A DNA stretch of 28,651 bases from a virus: IMG/VR virus record IMGVR_UViG_3300021142_000141, positions 1 through 28,651 of that record; one strand, written 5' to 3'. Of this stretch, positions 13,792 through 20,918 are shown in pieces. The notes below the pieces were generated by a model that saw only the letters and a program-made list of their open reading frames with translations, had not been told where the DNA came from and ran no database searches. Within the stretch, counting starts at the first letter, position 1, and each line of letters opens with the position of its first letter. The translations under genes were made by a program, and so were the position numbers.

Positions 13792-14037
13792 ATGGCTAAG
13801 AAAACAGAAACAACTAAACCATACGCCGCAGAAGAAAGAGAAAAACTATCTAAATTATTTCGTCACGTTGGTCCATTTTACCAAGAGCAACAAGACTATA
13901 TTTATTGGGCATTGAAAAGATATATAGATCCAAACCATTGGAAACCAATTCCAAACTGTAGTTGCCACATGTCTTATGGGACAGCCTTTAATGAGCTGAG
14001 AGACTGGTATAGTGCTAACGGAGATAAATTTGAATAA
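13792..14037 (+). CDS. Small hypothetical protein (81 aa)
   Basis: The product (MAKKTETTKPYAAEEREKLS, then LFRHVGPFYQEQQDYIYWAL) is soluble and carries a CSCHMSYGTAFNELRDWY stretch with two Cys and one His that could bind zinc together with His24. No family is recognised. It follows the membrane protein after five bases, with a typical A-rich start (AATAATT before ATG). Confidence 0.55.
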   Translation: MAKKTETTKPYAAEEREKLSKLFRHVGPFYQEQQDYIYWALKRYIDPNHWKPIPNCSCHMSYGTAFNELRDWYSANGDKFE

Positions 14038-14053
14038 AAATAAAATAAAGATT

Positions 14054-14296
14054 ATGACATTAGAAGACATGGATACAAAAGAATTTAGTAAGTATATTAA
14101 ATTCATTAAAAAAAAATTAAAAAAGATTATTAAAGAAGAACGTAATATAGATGTTAAATTAGCAGATATATTATACCAAGGGATTAAAATGGATCAATCA
14201 TCCATAAGATATTCATTCAAGTATAATGGAACTTTTACAGATGGTACATTATTAAACCCAACTACATTTGATGAATTTGTAAAAAATAATAAATAA
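14054..14296 (+). CDS. Small hypothetical protein (80 aa)
   Basis: I choose the ATG at 14054 over an earlier in-frame start at 14012, which would overlap the preceding gene by 26 bases. The product (MTLEDMDTKEFSKYIKFIKK, then KLKKIIKEERNIDVKLADIL) is Lys/Glu-rich with a long helix followed by a short beta part (RYSFKYNGTFTDGTLLNPT). It is not recognised. It is separated from the methyltransferase start by one base. Confidence 0.5.
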   Translation: MTLEDMDTKEFSKYIKFIKKKLKKIIKEERNIDVKLADILYQGIKMDQSSIRYSFKYNGTFTDGTLLNPTTFDEFVKNNK

Positions 14297-14297
14297 A

Positions 14298-15578
14298 ATG
14301 AATAAGATAAAATTAATGTTAGGTGATAATATAGAATCACTTAAAAAACTACCAGATAATAGTATAGATAGTATAGTAAGTGATCCACCATATGCTTTAA
14401 CTTCTATCAGAAAACGATATGGTAAAGAAGGTTCAGCCCCACCAAAGTTTGGAACAGATGGTGCTTTTCAACGTGCAGCAAAAGGATTTATGGGTAAAGA
14501 ATGGGATTCAGAAGTTCCAACAGTAGAGTTCTGGCGAGAAGTATATCGTGTATTAAAACCAGGAGGACACGTTCTTTCATTCGGAGGAACAAGAACTTAT
14601 CACAGAATGGCTGTGAATATAGAAGATGCTGGGTTTGAAATTAGAGATCAAATAATGTGGTTATATGGTTCAGGATTTCCGAAGTCACATAATATAGGTA
14701 AAGCAATTGATGCCACTATTAAAACAGGAAAGTCAAATCCTAAAGCTATAAATAAAAGTGAGATGAGTAAATCAGATGGTGAAGTTGTAAATGTTATGCA
14801 ACCTAATAATGGTATTCTTGGTGATAAAAAACTTATTACTAAAAATGTTGGTGCATCACTTCAAACAGAACAAGCACAACAATGGGAAGGGTGGGGAACA
14901 TCGCTCAAACCGGCTAATGAACCAATCTGTGTAGCAAGAAAACCTTTAAGTGAGAAGTCAGTTGCTGCTAATGTTCTTAAATGGGGAACAGGTGGAATAA
15001 ACATAGATGGGTGTAGAATCGGGACAGAAACAATATCTTCTGGTAAAAGTAAGGTTGTTGCAGGAGGTCAATTGAACAGAAAAAACACCAGAATAGATAT
15101 AGAAGAAACATTTAGTGAAGGTAGATTTCCTGCCAACATTATATTAGATGAAGAAGCAGGTAGAGTATTAGATCAACAATTAAATGCCTCCCGTTTCTTC
15201 TATCAAGCAAAAGTTAGTAAGAAAGAAAGAAATATGGGACTTGATGCATTTGATGATAAGACATCTCAATTAAATTCTGGTGGTATAGGTAGAAAAACAT
15301 CTGTTGAAAAGCGACTTGATAGTAATGGTGAGAATGCACCAACAACAAAGAATTCACATCCAACGGTTAAGCCTGTTAATTTAATGGCTTACTTATGTAG
15401 ATTAGTAACACCTCCAGGTGGTATAGTTCTTGATCCGTTCATGGGTAGTGGTTCAACAGGTATAGCAGCAAGGTTAGAAGGTTTTAAATTCTGTGGAATG
15501 GAAATGGATCCCGAATATTTTAAAATAGCAGAAACAAGAATAAATAACTTTGAAGAATATAGACAATTTATTAAATAG
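14298..15578 (+). CDS. Orphan DNA adenine methyltransferase (beta-class type)
   Basis: This 426-residue enzyme has catalytic motif IV DPPY (residues 29-32) near the N-terminus and the cofactor-binding motif I DPFMGSGSTGIAARLEG near residue 379, the order of beta-class N6-adenine or N4-cytosine DNA methyltransferases. DPPY favours adenine. Further marks are the target region around RVLKPGGHVLSFGGTRTYH (about 87-105), WLYGSGFPKSHNIGKAIDA (about 121-139), and NSHPTVKPVNLMAYLCRLVT before motif I. It uses S-adenosylmethionine. No restriction endonuclease gene is beside it, so it is an orphan that probably protects phage DNA from host restriction or times gene expression. Recognition sequence cannot be read from the gene. 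Confidence 0.88.
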   Translation: MNKIKLMLGDNIESLKKLPDNSIDSIVSDPPYALTSIRKRYGKEGSAPPKFGTDGAFQRAAKGFMGKEWDSEVPTVEFWREVYRVLKPGGHVLSFGGTRTYHRMAVNIEDAGFEIRDQIMWLYGSGFPKSHNIGKAIDATIKTGKSNPKAINKSEMSKSDGEVVNVMQPNNGILGDKKLITKNVGASLQTEQAQQWEGWGTSLKPANEPICVARKPLSEKSVAANVLKWGTGGINIDGCRIGTETISSGKSKVVAGGQLNRKNTRIDIEETFSEGRFPANIILDEEAGRVLDQQLNASRFFYQAKVSKKERNMGLDAFDDKTSQLNSGGIGRKTSVEKRLDSNGENAPTTKNSHPTVKPVNLMAYLCRLVTPPGGIVLDPFMGSGSTGIAARLEGFKFCGMEMDPEYFKIAETRINNFEEYRQFIK

Positions 15579-15580
15579 AT

Positions 15581-15949
15581 ATGAAAGATATAAATGAATA
15601 TAAAGATATAATAGCTCGTGTCCATGCACGCAACCGAGATATTAAATTAGAAGAACTATTCAGTAAAGAAAGTAAAGTGGTTAGACCTGCAAATGAAAAG
15701 TTCATTGAAGAAATAATTGAACACCTTTCAACCTGTTCAAATCATATGGATATACTAAAAAACCCCTATTTTTTGATACAACTTGAAGTACCAGACTATA
15801 AGGATCAGCACGAAGAAAGCACACACAACTTTATTTCCTTTTTAAGAATGTTATATTCGGAGTATAAGCACCAAGATGGTTTTACACCAGAAACAATTTT
15901 AAATGAAATACTTATAGATGATTTCAATACACCGAGAAAATCATTTTAA
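15581..15949 (+). CDS. Hypothetical protein
   Basis: This 122-residue soluble protein (MKDINEYKDIIARVHARNRD, then EELFSKESKVVRPANEKFIE) is charged and helical, with FIEEIIEHLSTCSNHMDILK in the middle. No domain is recognised. It lies two bases after the methyltransferase stop and 39 bases before the small terminase gene. Partnership with the methyltransferase or the terminase is possible from position alone. Confidence 0.55.
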   Translation: MKDINEYKDIIARVHARNRDIKLEELFSKESKVVRPANEKFIEEIIEHLSTCSNHMDILKNPYFLIQLEVPDYKDQHEESTHNFISFLRMLYSEYKHQDGFTPETILNEILIDDFNTPRKSF

Positions 15950-15988
15950 TTTATATTTCACATAAGAAAAACATGACTAACTAAGATT

Positions 15989-16378
15989 ATGAGTGAAAAA
16001 AAGAAAACAAGAGGACCAAGTTATGATAGAGAAGCGATGGTTCAAAAAATAGTAGAATTAAGAATTAAAGGTATGAGCACCAAATCATTATTAGACTATA
16101 TAATGAACGGGCTTGGTATATGTAAACAGATCGCATATGTTGTATTAAAAGAAGCACAAGAACAAATTATTGAGATGCATAAAGATAATGCTAAGAGTGC
16201 TTATGAAGATGCTATAGCCAATCTTGAACAACAATATGAAGATGCTGCCTTTGATAAAAAACTAAAATTAGAAATAAGAAAGGAACTTAATAAACTACAA
16301 GGTTTATATGCTGCTGAAAAGATAGATTTAAGTGTTGAATTCAAAGCAAAATTTCCTGGACTTGATGATGAGATATGA
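15989..16378 (+). CDS. terS: Terminase small subunit
   Basis: This 129-residue protein has a basic N-terminus, a helix-turn-helix-like segment (AMVQKIVELRIKGMSTKSLL, then DYIMNGLGICKQIAYVVLKE) and a long central coiled coil (EDAIANLEQQYEDAAFDKKL), with a final LQGLYAAEKIDL. These match the DNA-binding and oligomerisation parts of small terminase subunits, which recognise the packaging site and hand DNA to the large subunit. The stop overlaps the large terminase start by four bases (ATGATA). The pairing with a clear large terminase makes the call likely. Confidence 0.8.
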   Translation: MSEKKKTRGPSYDREAMVQKIVELRIKGMSTKSLLDYIMNGLGICKQIAYVVLKEAQEQIIEMHKDNAKSAYEDAIANLEQQYEDAAFDKKLKLEIRKELNKLQGLYAAEKIDLSVEFKAKFPGLDDEI

Positions 16379-17622
16379 TACTTAAACTAATTGAACCACA
16401 TATTAAACAAAAAGAAATAGTAAAGGCTTGCTTGGATCCTGATATATTCTTTATCGTAAGTATCATAGGAAGACAATTTGGAAAAACGACAATAGCAGAG
16501 AACATGGCAATCTATTGGGCTCTGAATAAAAAGAACTCAATAGTATATTGGGTAAGTCCAACTGATAGTCAATCACATAAGTGCTTTAAAGATATAAAGA
16601 ATGCAATCATTGAAAGTGGTTGTGTTAAATCATCTAAACAAGGTAAAGGTGATACAGAGATAGTATTCGTAAATGGATCCAAAATACTATTCCGTTCAGC
16701 ACTATCAGAAGATTCATTAAGGGGTCAATCAGTTGATTATATGATAATGGATGAGGCTGCTTTCATTAAAAGAGACACCGTTGAAACTATCTTATTACCA
16801 ATGCTTAACGTTCGCGGTAAGAAATGTTTATTCATATCAACTCCAAAAGGAAAGAACTATCTATATGATTACTTCTTACGTGGTGAATCAACTCCCAAAT
16901 GGAAATCATTACGATATTCAACCTATGATAGTCCATTAGCAAACAAAGAGTTAATTGATATGTTTAAAGAAACACTACCAACTAAACTATTCCAACAAGA
17001 AGTTGAGGCAGAGTTTGTTGATAGTGCTTCTATCTTTAATAATGTAAGAGAGTTAATGTGCCTACAAGAGACAGTTGTTCCAGCCCACGGAAAGAAATAC
17101 TACGCAGGTATTGATATAGGTTTTATTAATGATGCTTCGGTATTAGCAATTGTAGATGAAGATGGTAATATGGTTAAGTATTATAGATGGGAACAAACAG
17201 AAGCACCCGAACTAATAGCACATATAGTTGATATAAATAGAGTATGGCAGTTTAAACATATTACTATTGAAAACAATAACCAGGGTCTAACAATCTATCA
17301 GGATCTAAAAAGAAAGTTAAAGAACATATCGGACTTCAATACCAATACTAAATCAAAGCCTGAAATAATAAACAGATTAGTCCATCTATTCAACATGAAA
17401 CAGATCAAACTAATAGATGATGATTATCTGCGAATAGAACTTGAGGCATTTATCTTTAAACAAAACAACAATGGGAATATTAAGTTTCAAGCAGATAGTG
17501 GTTTTCACGATGACGTTGTGATGGCTCTTGCCATTGCTATTTGGTGCAAAGAGAACAAGACAGGATATAATCCGGCATATACTGGAATATATTCTCCAAA
17601 TGATTTTAATGATGATTGGTGA
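16375..17622 (+). CDS. terL: Terminase large subunit
   Basis: This 415-residue protein is the DNA packaging motor. The ATPase domain has Walker A GRQFGKTT (32-39), Walker B YMIMDEAAF (122-130 region, catalytic Glu127) and a coupling motif FISTPKGK (153-160). The C-terminal RNase H-like nuclease has Asp247 in GIDIGF, Glu299 in TIENNNQG and the Asp pair in FHDDVVMALAIA (about 379-380). All key residues are present, so it is probably functional. It docks on the portal and cuts genome-length DNA from concatemers. The start overlaps the small subunit stop. It is followed after 27 bases by the tail assembly chaperone genes. Confidence 0.95.
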   Translation: MILKLIEPHIKQKEIVKACLDPDIFFIVSIIGRQFGKTTIAENMAIYWALNKKNSIVYWVSPTDSQSHKCFKDIKNAIIESGCVKSSKQGKGDTEIVFVNGSKILFRSALSEDSLRGQSVDYMIMDEAAFIKRDTVETILLPMLNVRGKKCLFISTPKGKNYLYDYFLRGESTPKWKSLRYSTYDSPLANKELIDMFKETLPTKLFQQEVEAEFVDSASIFNNVRELMCLQETVVPAHGKKYYAGIDIGFINDASVLAIVDEDGNMVKYYRWEQTEAPELIAHIVDINRVWQFKHITIENNNQGLTIYQDLKRKLKNISDFNTNTKSKPEIINRLVHLFNMKQIKLIDDDYLRIELEAFIFKQNNNGNIKFQADSGFHDDVVMALAIAIWCKENKTGYNPAYTGIYSPNDFNDDW

Positions 17623-17649
17623 GAGCCAACAAAATATAATATATAATAT

Positions 17650-18240
17650 ATGGAAATTAAATATACAAACACGACGATCACGATCCCAGATAGTTGGGAC
17701 GAAATAACTCTGGATAAATACTTGGAGTTTAACAAAGTATCTGAAACTATTAATGATGATGAGGACTTTGAGAACATATTGAAAACAATTAAAGTTGTTG
17801 AGATAATAACTGGTGCTACTGAAGATGAATTAGATGAACTATTTGTTGAAGAGATGAATGAACTATCAACAAAAGTAATTGAATTAGTTGCTACATTCAA
17901 AGCTCCAACAGAGAATATAGATCATTTCAATATCAATGGTATTGATTATGTTGCTTCGGATCCAAGTAAATTAACTAATGGTGAATACATATCAATCAAT
18001 CTATTGCGAGATCAATATAAAGATAACTATCAACTATTCCCAAGACTATTAGCAGTTCTAATCAGACCAGGTAAAAAGGAATATGATTTTGAAACCAAAG
18101 AAGAGAAATGGGTTGTTGAAAAGTTTAATAAAAAAGATATAGAAAACTTAGAGTTTAGAGCTAAACTATTCTTAGCAAAGGCAAAGGCAAAGGATCTTTT
18201 ACCTGTTCTAACTTTTTTTTTGAGTATGAGCAACGAATAG
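17650..18240 (+). CDS. Tail assembly chaperone, gpG-like
   Basis: This 196-residue acidic protein (MEIKYTNTTITIPDSWDEIT, LDKYLEFNKVSETINDDEDF, IKVVEIITGATEDELDELFV) resembles chaperones that coat the tape measure protein during tail building. Its C-terminal part is charged and ends in LAKAKAKDLLPVL followed by TFFLSMSNE. The last codons run over nine T residues, where a -1 slip would lead into the reading frame of the next ORF. Such pairs, gpG and gpG-T, occur in nearly all siphophages. It follows the large terminase directly, which is unusual, since the tape measure gene lies elsewhere. Confidence 0.78.
   Translation: MEIKYTNTTITIPDSWDEITLDKYLEFNKVSETINDDEDFENILKTIKVVEIITGATEDELDELFVEEMNELSTKVIELVATFKAPTENIDHFNINGIDYVASDPSKLTNGEYISINLLRDQYKDNYQLFPRLLAVLIRPGKKEYDFETKEEKWVVEKFNKKDIENLEFRAKLFLAKAKAKDLLPVLTFFLSMSNE
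18213..18221 (+). promoter_or_regulatory. Programmed -1 frameshift site (nine-T slippery run)
   Basis: Nine T residues contain the slippery heptamer T TTT TTT in the zero frame. A one-base backward slip reads on as FEYEQRIASDFEWLFTMSSQ into the ORF ending at 18476. No strong downstream stem is obvious. Slippage by RNA polymerase on the T-run is also possible. Confidence 0.72.
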
Positions 18241-18476
18241 CCTCTGATTTTGAATGGTTATTCACAATGAGTAGTCAAGAAGATAATATGATGGCAGCAC
18301 TAAATGATAATGGAGGCGATAGATATAAATGGATAGCAATGATTGATAGATTATCGGGCGGTGATATGAGCAAACATGATGAAGTATATGAAAGAAACTA
18401 TATTGAAACCCTCAATCTACTTGCCTATTGGAAGTTTAGGGATCAACAACAAGCCATGGCTAATAAAACAAGATAG
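18219..18476 (+). CDS. gpT-like extension of tail chaperone (by -1 frameshift)
   Basis: Read from the slip site, this frame has no stop until 18476 and encodes FEYEQRIASDFEWLFTMSSQ and then EDNMMAALNDNGGDRYKWIA. An ATG at 18267 opens a 69-residue ORF by itself, but the in-frame stretch upstream of it (FEYEQRIASDFEWLFT) is protein-like and fits continuation from the gpG-like gene. The fusion would have 275 residues. The acidic gpT domain in such proteins binds tail tube subunits while the gpG part binds the tape measure. It is followed 4 bases later by a small ORF. Confidence 0.72.
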   Translation, partial: FEYEQRIASDFEWLFTMSSQEDNMMAALNDNGGDRYKWIAMIDRLSGGDMSKHDEVYERNYIETLNLLAYWKFRDQQQAMANKTR

Positions 18477-18480
18477 TATT

Positions 18481-18660
18481 ATGAAGAAATTTAAAGATGA
18501 TGCTTGGTGGGACAGCTTTGATGTCTATAAGCAAGTGAGAAAAGAAAGAAGAAAACAAAAAATAAATAAAGTATATGGCAACGACACCAACGACACCAAC
18601 ATTGAACTTGTTCAATCTCCTATTCCAGGACATAGCAACACATCACAAAATGATAAATGA
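18481..18660 (+). CDS. Small hypothetical protein (59 aa)
   Basis: The ATG at 18481 follows the previous stop by four bases. The first 33 residues (MKKFKDDAWWDSFDVYKQVR, then basic KERRKQKINKVYG) look protein-like, but the last 28 codons overlap the next gene in another frame and are less convincing. It could be a short genuine gene in the tail module or partly a shadow. The overlap with 18575-19045 is 86 bases. Confidence 0.4.
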   Translation: MKKFKDDAWWDSFDVYKQVRKERRKQKINKVYGNDTNDTNIELVQSPIPGHSNTSQNDK

Positions 18661-19045
18661 TTATGGATTTGGTCCATTCTACAACATAACAAGAGAAATT
18701 AAATACCCTTTTATGTGGGTTGATGTGGATAATTCAACACTATCAGGTTCAAATACGAATGGATTTCTATTAGAAAAATATCAGTTCGTTATTCAAGTGA
18801 TGGACAAGATCAATAAAGGTGATGATAACTTTATACAAACATCAAGTGATACTGATTATATTCTTAAAACTGTTCTTTCGGTATTAGATACTAATGAACT
18901 ATATGTTGAAATGGGATTAGGAATTGATGGTGATGTAATATGTGAACCAATTTTTGAAGGAACAGAAGATAATAGTAATGGATGGCAGGCTACGATAACT
19001 TTAAAAGTTCCGATGAGATTTAATCCTTGCAATTCTCCTGTGTGA
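18575..19045 (+). CDS. Tail completion / tail terminator-like protein
   Basis: This 156-residue protein has the layout of small tail completion proteins that cap the tail tube: helix at the N-terminus (LNLFNLLFQDIATHHKMIND), the beta strand EIKYPFMWVDVD, LLEKYQFVIQVMDKIN, a helical SSDTDYILKTVLSVLDTNEL, and a closing strand WQATITLKVPMRFNPC. IKYPFMWVDV is common in such Bacteroidota phage proteins. It sits between chaperone and tail completion genes, which supports the call. The name is by pattern and context only. Confidence 0.55.
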   Translation: MATTPTTPTLNLFNLLFQDIATHHKMINDYGFGPFYNITREIKYPFMWVDVDNSTLSGSNTNGFLLEKYQFVIQVMDKINKGDDNFIQTSSDTDYILKTVLSVLDTNELYVEMGLGIDGDVICEPIFEGTEDNSNGWQATITLKVPMRFNPCNSPV

Positions 19046-19097
19046 GAATATATATAGATCTTATATTTAAGATTGAAAACAAAAATAATAACATAAT

Positions 19098-20402
19098 ATG
19101 AAATTAACATTTCAAAAGTTTGATAATGAGAATAGTGGAGCAAATCTAACAGTGTGTATAGTAGATAATGTTGGGGCTACATTTCTCCCAGTAGCAAAAA
19201 GATTGAGTAAGTTCTTTGGTAAGACATATTTCTATTCAGTAAATCAATCACCATATCCACGTCAAGCAGTTGATATGGCTGGTTCTGGCTTTGATGAATT
19301 TACACACATATCTGAGTTCTGGTATATGGTAGATCAGTTTGATGTAATCGTATTTCCTGATATTTACTTCAATGATTGGGGTGCTAAACTAAGATCAATG
19401 GGTAAATTAGTTTGGGGTGGAACTGAGGCGGAACAATTAGAAACAAATAGACACTTATTCAAGGATGAGTTAGCATCGGTGGGTATGCCAGTTGCTCCAA
19501 CTAAATATATCATTGGTATTACTAATCTATCTAACTATTTACAAAATGTAGAAGATAAATGGATCAAAATAAGTTATTATAGAGGTGAATTAGAAACATT
19601 TCATCACGTTGATTGGGCTGGATCCGAGCAATGGTGTAATGAAATTAGGTTTGCAATGGGTCCATTAGGTGATACTATTGAATTCCAGGTTGAAGATAGT
19701 ATTACTGCAGTGGCTGAACTTGGTTCAGATGGTTGGGCTATCAATGGAAAGTCCCCAAATTACTTAACATATGGGGTTGAAATAAAAGATAGTGGGTATT
19801 TAGGTAAAGCTACAGCTTATAACGACTTACCAGGACCACTTAAATATACAAACGATACATTTGGTCCAGTATTACAGAAGTATAATCATACTGGTTTCTA
19901 TTCTAATGAGGTTAGATATACAGAAGATGGTAAATCATATTACACGGACCCTTGTATGAGAGCTGGTTCGCCCCCAAGTAATGTTTATTTAGAAATGATA
20001 GAGAATTGGGACGAGATTATAATTGCTGGTTGTAAGGGACTGATAGTAGATCCTAAGTTTAACTCTAAATATGGTGTTGAATTGATTTTAAAATCTGTTT
20101 ATTGTAATAGTGGTTATTTATCATTGACTTATCCAGAACAATATGCTGATAATATAAAGATTAAAGGTTCTTTTATTCAAAATGATAAAGAATATGTTAT
20201 ACCATTTACACAATGTGCATATGAATTGGAATGTTTTGGTTCTGTTGTAGTTGTAGGTGATGATTTAGAAACAATAATAAAACAAGCATTAGAGATTGCT
20301 GGATCAGTTGAAGGCTATCGTGTGGAATATAATGCAGCAGCACTGATAAAAGCAGTTGAAACGATTGCTGATTTGGAGAAAACACTTAATATAGAATTCT
20401 AA
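19098..20402 (+). CDS. ATP-grasp enzyme (PurD-like), in tail module
   Basis: The 434-residue protein has the layout of ATP-grasp ligases. An N-terminal Rossmann-like part (NLTVCIVDNVGATFLPVAKR, then DVIVFPDIYFND) leads to VWGGTEAEQLETNRHLFKDE (105-124) and LASVGMPVAPTKYIIG, which resembles the lid and linker region of glycinamide ribonucleotide synthetase (PurD). Lys157 (KWIKISY), Glu197-Glu207 in EFQVEDSITAVAELG, and the metal-binding-like stretch GFYSNEVRYTEDGKSYYTDP and CMRAGSPPS (266-294) fit the ATP-grasp core. Such enzymes join a carboxylate to an amine using ATP. Purine synthesis is unlikely here, since no purine genes are near and the flanks are tail genes; modification of a virion or host component is an inference. 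It overlaps the next gene by one base. Confidence 0.7.
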   Translation: MKLTFQKFDNENSGANLTVCIVDNVGATFLPVAKRLSKFFGKTYFYSVNQSPYPRQAVDMAGSGFDEFTHISEFWYMVDQFDVIVFPDIYFNDWGAKLRSMGKLVWGGTEAEQLETNRHLFKDELASVGMPVAPTKYIIGITNLSNYLQNVEDKWIKISYYRGELETFHHVDWAGSEQWCNEIRFAMGPLGDTIEFQVEDSITAVAELGSDGWAINGKSPNYLTYGVEIKDSGYLGKATAYNDLPGPLKYTNDTFGPVLQKYNHTGFYSNEVRYTEDGKSYYTDPCMRAGSPPSNVYLEMIENWDEIIIAGCKGLIVDPKFNSKYGVELILKSVYCNSGYLSLTYPEQYADNIKIKGSFIQNDKEYVIPFTQCAYELECFGSVVVVGDDLETIIKQALEIAGSVEGYRVEYNAAALIKAVETIADLEKTLNIEF

Positions 20403-20917
20403 TGGCAGTGCAATCATGGACAGTATTAAAGAAAATAGCCCAAGAGTATGGTGCTAAATTGATTTCTGCTTTATCAAATGAGATAAAGAGTGCTAAGAAG
20501 GTTGCTACAGGTGATCTATTAAAAAGTTTAAAGTATAAAGTAGTGCCAACAGGGAGTAATTTCACTGCTTTGATATTTGCTAATGATTATATAAAGATAT
20601 TGGATCAAGGTAGAAGACGTGGTGCTAAACCACCTCCAATGAGAGTTATATTGAAATGGATGGACGTTAGAAAGATTAAAGTTAGAAGTTCTAATGGTAG
20701 GTTTGCAAAGAATAGTAAATCAGCACGTGAAGGAATGGCATTTGCTATAGCTAATAAGATCGGTAGAGATGGTTTTGATAAACAACCACATCATGTTATA
20801 CAGAAAGCTTTAACAAAAGTATTTAAATCTAAAAGCCAAGTTGAAGCAAATGCAAGAGAATACTTAGTAAAAGATATTAAAGAGCAATTAATATTAACAT
20901 TAAAAAAGAAAAAGTAA
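20402..20917 (+). CDS. HK97 gp10-like tail completion protein
   Basis: This 171-residue basic protein has the recognisable run ALIFANDYIKILDQGRRRGA, then KPPPMRVILKWM, typical of the HK97 gp10 family and its relatives that join head and tail or complete the tail. An N-terminal helix (LKKIAQEYGAKLISALSNEI) and a later AFAIANKIGRDGF, then HHVIQKALTKVF, complete the usual layout. It overlaps the ATP-grasp stop by one base and is followed after one base by the large structural gene, so this is a tight operon. Confidence 0.75.
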   Translation: MAVQSWTVLKKIAQEYGAKLISALSNEIKSAKKVATGDLLKSLKYKVVPTGSNFTALIFANDYIKILDQGRRRGAKPPPMRVILKWMDVRKIKVRSSNGRFAKNSKSAREGMAFAIANKIGRDGFDKQPHHVIQKALTKVFKSKSQVEANAREYLVKDIKEQLILTLKKKK

Positions 20918-20918
20918 A

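Noticed and set aside
17637-17645. TAATATATA before the chaperone gene as another phage promoter
   Set aside because: It ends only four bases before the ATG, so a transcript from it would start inside the coding region; kept out of the motif set.
17505-17900. 131-residue minus-strand ORF over terminase end and chaperone start
   Set aside because: Ser-rich antisense shadow crossing two convincing plus-strand genes.
19058-19073. Hairpin ATCTTA/TAAGAT as a terminator before the ATP-grasp gene
   Set aside because: Only six A/T-rich pairs and no T-run, so too weak in such AT-rich DNA.
19098-20402. Tail sheath protein
   Set aside because: Position and length would allow it, but the motifs are those of ATP-grasp enzymes and no sheath-like C-terminus is seen.
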